The notes beneath the pieces are model-generated. The model was not told the origin of the DNA. It worked only from the letters and a program-made list of their open reading frames with translations, and made no database searches. A stretch of DNA of 6,882 nucleotides from an uncultured Lachnospiraceae bacterium. GTDB lineage: Bacteria; Bacillota; Clostridia; Lachnospirales; Lachnospiraceae. Both the position numbers and the translations under genes were made by a program. This document shows, piece after piece, positions 5,540-6,882 of this stretch (position 1 is its first letter; every line of letters begins with the position of its first letter). The DNA lies in the NCBI GenBank assembly GCA_947653315.1, contig CANTGP010000161.1, positions 1 through 6,882 of the forward strand, given 5' to 3'.

Positions 5540-6796
5540 ATGAAAAAGTACAACAAAATCATCAGTGCTGTTATGGCTTCTGCAATGGCGGCATCCCTGC
5601 TTGCCGGCTGCGGTAATTCCGCGGATGGCGCAGCTTCCTCTACGGATGGCGCGGCAGCGGATAACGGTGCGGCAGCAGCCGGTACATCCAACACAACTTC
5701 GGAAGCAGGCGGGGAAACCGCATCGGCAGGCGGCGCCGTAATTAAAATCGGGGGTATCGGTCCCACGACCGGAAGCGCTGCGGTATACGGCGTGGCGGTA
5801 CAGAACGCGGCACAGCTTGCGGTAGATGAAATCAATGCGGCAGGCGGCATCAACGGCGTGCAGATTGAGTTTAAATTTGAAGACGACGAATGCGATGCGG
5901 AGAAATCCGTAAACGCATACAATACGTTAAAAGACTGGGGTATGCAGATGTTGATGGGTACCGTTACCAGCGGGTGCAGCGTTGCGGTAGCGGAGAAAAC
6001 GGCGGAAGACAATATGTTCCAGCTCACCCCTTCGGGATCTTCCGTGGACTGTGTAAAATATGACAACGCATTCCGCGTATGCTTCTCCGACCCGAACCAG
6101 GGAATGGCTTCCGCGAAGTACATCGGTGAAAACGCCATTGCATCCACCGTTGCGGTTATTTACGACAGCTCCGATATTTATTCTTCCGGTATTTACGAGA
6201 AATTTGCGGCGGAAGCGGCAAACCAGCCTTTTGAAATCGTATCTGCGGAAGCGTTTACCGCAGACAGCAAGACGGATTTCTCCGTACAGCTCCAAAAGGC
6301 AAAAGATGCCGGTGCGGAACTGGTATTTTTACCCATTTATTATACGGAGGCATCCTTGATTCTTTCCCAGTCCTCCACACTTGGTTATGCGCCCATTTTC
6401 TTCGGATGCGACGGTTTGGACGGTATCCTTAACGTGGAAAATTTCGATACTTCCCTGGCAGAAGGCGTTATGCTTTTAACTCCTTTTGCGGCGGATGCGG
6501 AAGACGAACTGACCCAGAAATTCGTAAGCGCATATAAAGAAAAATTCGGCGATACGCCGAACCAGTTTGCGGCAGACGCATACGATGCCGTTTATGCCAT
6601 CAAGGCAGCCGGCGAAAAAGCAGGCATTACCCCCGACATGGATATGTCCGCAATGTGCGAGGCAATGAAAGCGGCAATGCCCCAAATTACGCTGGACGGA
6701 CTTACCGGCGTAGGCATGACCTGGGACGCTTCCGGCGAACCGAATAAAGAGCCCAAGGCAGTAAAAATCACAAACGGGGCTTATGCGGCAATGTAA
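5540..6796 (+). CDS. ABC transporter substrate-binding lipoprotein, branched-chain amino acid type
   Basis: This encodes a 418-residue LivJ/LivK-like (periplasmic-binding fold type I) protein that captures a ligand outside the membrane and delivers it to an ABC permease. A lipoprotein signal peptide with lysines at 2-3, a hydrophobic segment and lipobox LLAGC puts the lipidated cysteine at C24. Residues 25-65 form a linker rich in Ala, Gly, Ser and Thr. The binding domain opens with IKIGGIGPTTGSAAVYG (68-84), then QNAAQLAVDEINAAGGINGV (88-107), GTVTSGCSVAVAE (140-152), QLTPSGSS (161-168) and FRVCFSDPNQG (178-188). The distal lobe contains FAADAYDAVYAIKAAG (343-358). Branched-chain amino acids are the family default, but such proteins also bind amides, urea and aromatic compounds. 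The start is set by GGAGGAG at 5528-5534. It has its own strong promoter; no permease or ATPase gene is in the window. Confidence 0.93.
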   Translation: MKKYNKIISAVMASAMAASLLAGCGNSADGAASSTDGAAADNGAAAAGTSNTTSEAGGETASAGGAVIKIGGIGPTTGSAAVYGVAVQNAAQLAVDEINAAGGINGVQIEFKFEDDECDAEKSVNAYNTLKDWGMQMLMGTVTSGCSVAVAEKTAEDNMFQLTPSGSSVDCVKYDNAFRVCFSDPNQGMASAKYIGENAIASTVAVIYDSSDIYSSGIYEKFAAEAANQPFEIVSAEAFTADSKTDFSVQLQKAKDAGAELVFLPIYYTEASLILSQSSTLGYAPIFFGCDGLDGILNVENFDTSLAEGVMLLTPFAADAEDELTQKFVSAYKEKFGDTPNQFAADAYDAVYAIKAAGEKAGITPDMDMSAMCEAMKAAMPQITLDGLTGVGMTWDASGEPNKEPKAVKITNGAYAAM

Positions 6797-6845
6797 TTTG
6801 GAACGTTTTCGAACAGAATAGGTTTTAACAGGTTAGGCAGCCGAG

Positions 6846-6881
6846 GAGGGATGCGGGAAGGAATTCTGCATCCCTCTTTTT
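6846..6881 (+). terminator. Intrinsic terminator after the substrate-binding protein gene
   Basis: GAGGGATGC (6846-6854) pairs perfectly with GCATCCCTC (6868-6876) around a 13-base loop and is followed by five T residues (6877-6881). It lies 49 bases after the stop codon. It may end a one-gene transcript, or lower read-through to transporter genes beyond the window edge. Confidence 0.85.
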
Positions 6882-6882
6882 G

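Noticed and set aside
5524..6147. 207-codon open frame on the minus strand opposite the lipoprotein gene
   Set aside because: Its Ala/Pro/Ser-rich product is what the reverse strand of an alanine-rich, high-GC coding region gives; it would also run through the promoter/leader of the lipoprotein gene.
6797..6845. Imperfect direct repeat of AACAG-AGG words after the lipoprotein gene
   Set aside because: The copies are short and imperfect, occur only twice and fall in a low-complexity stretch; nothing separates them from chance.

Overview
The window looks like chromosome from a Firmicute of the clostridial/Lachnospiraceae kind. This is inferred from gene order (rpmA, obgE, yhbY, nadD, yqeK, rsfS), GGAGG-type ribosome binding sites, a roughly 50% GC coding bias, and the style of the substrate-binding lipoprotein. 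No 16S rRNA or other lineage marker is present, so the family assignment is tentative.

Left part (1-3692): the window opens inside rpmA (ribosomal protein L27). A strong intrinsic terminator follows, then a compact same-strand run: obgE (50S-assembly GTPase), yhbY (CRM-domain RNA-binding protein), nadD (nicotinate-nucleotide adenylyltransferase), yqeK (HD-domain nucleotide hydrolase) and rsfS (ribosomal silencing factor). Gaps are short, or overlapping at nadD/yqeK, so the five are probably cotranscribed. The theme is late 50S assembly and silencing together with NAD synthesis and nucleotide housekeeping.

Middle (3703-5350): a 462-residue MATE-family exporter starts 10 bases after rsfS and is probably the last gene of the run. 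Its 3' end lies inside a perfect bidirectional terminator. A small two-helix DUF378 membrane protein on the minus strand converges on the same terminator.

Right part (5351-6882): a 189-base AT-rich divergent intergenic region carries a clear sigma-A-type promoter and an operator-like 16-bp palindrome. It leads into a 418-residue branched-chain-amino-acid-type ABC transporter substrate-binding lipoprotein. A terminator-like hairpin with a T-tract closes the window. Transporter permease and ATPase genes may follow, but they are outside the window.

I found no mobile element, CRISPR array, tRNA or rRNA, and no clear sign of a novel system. The points most worth checking are the palindrome in the divergent promoter region, the internal terminator before obgE with no obvious promoter behind it, and the shared convergent terminator.
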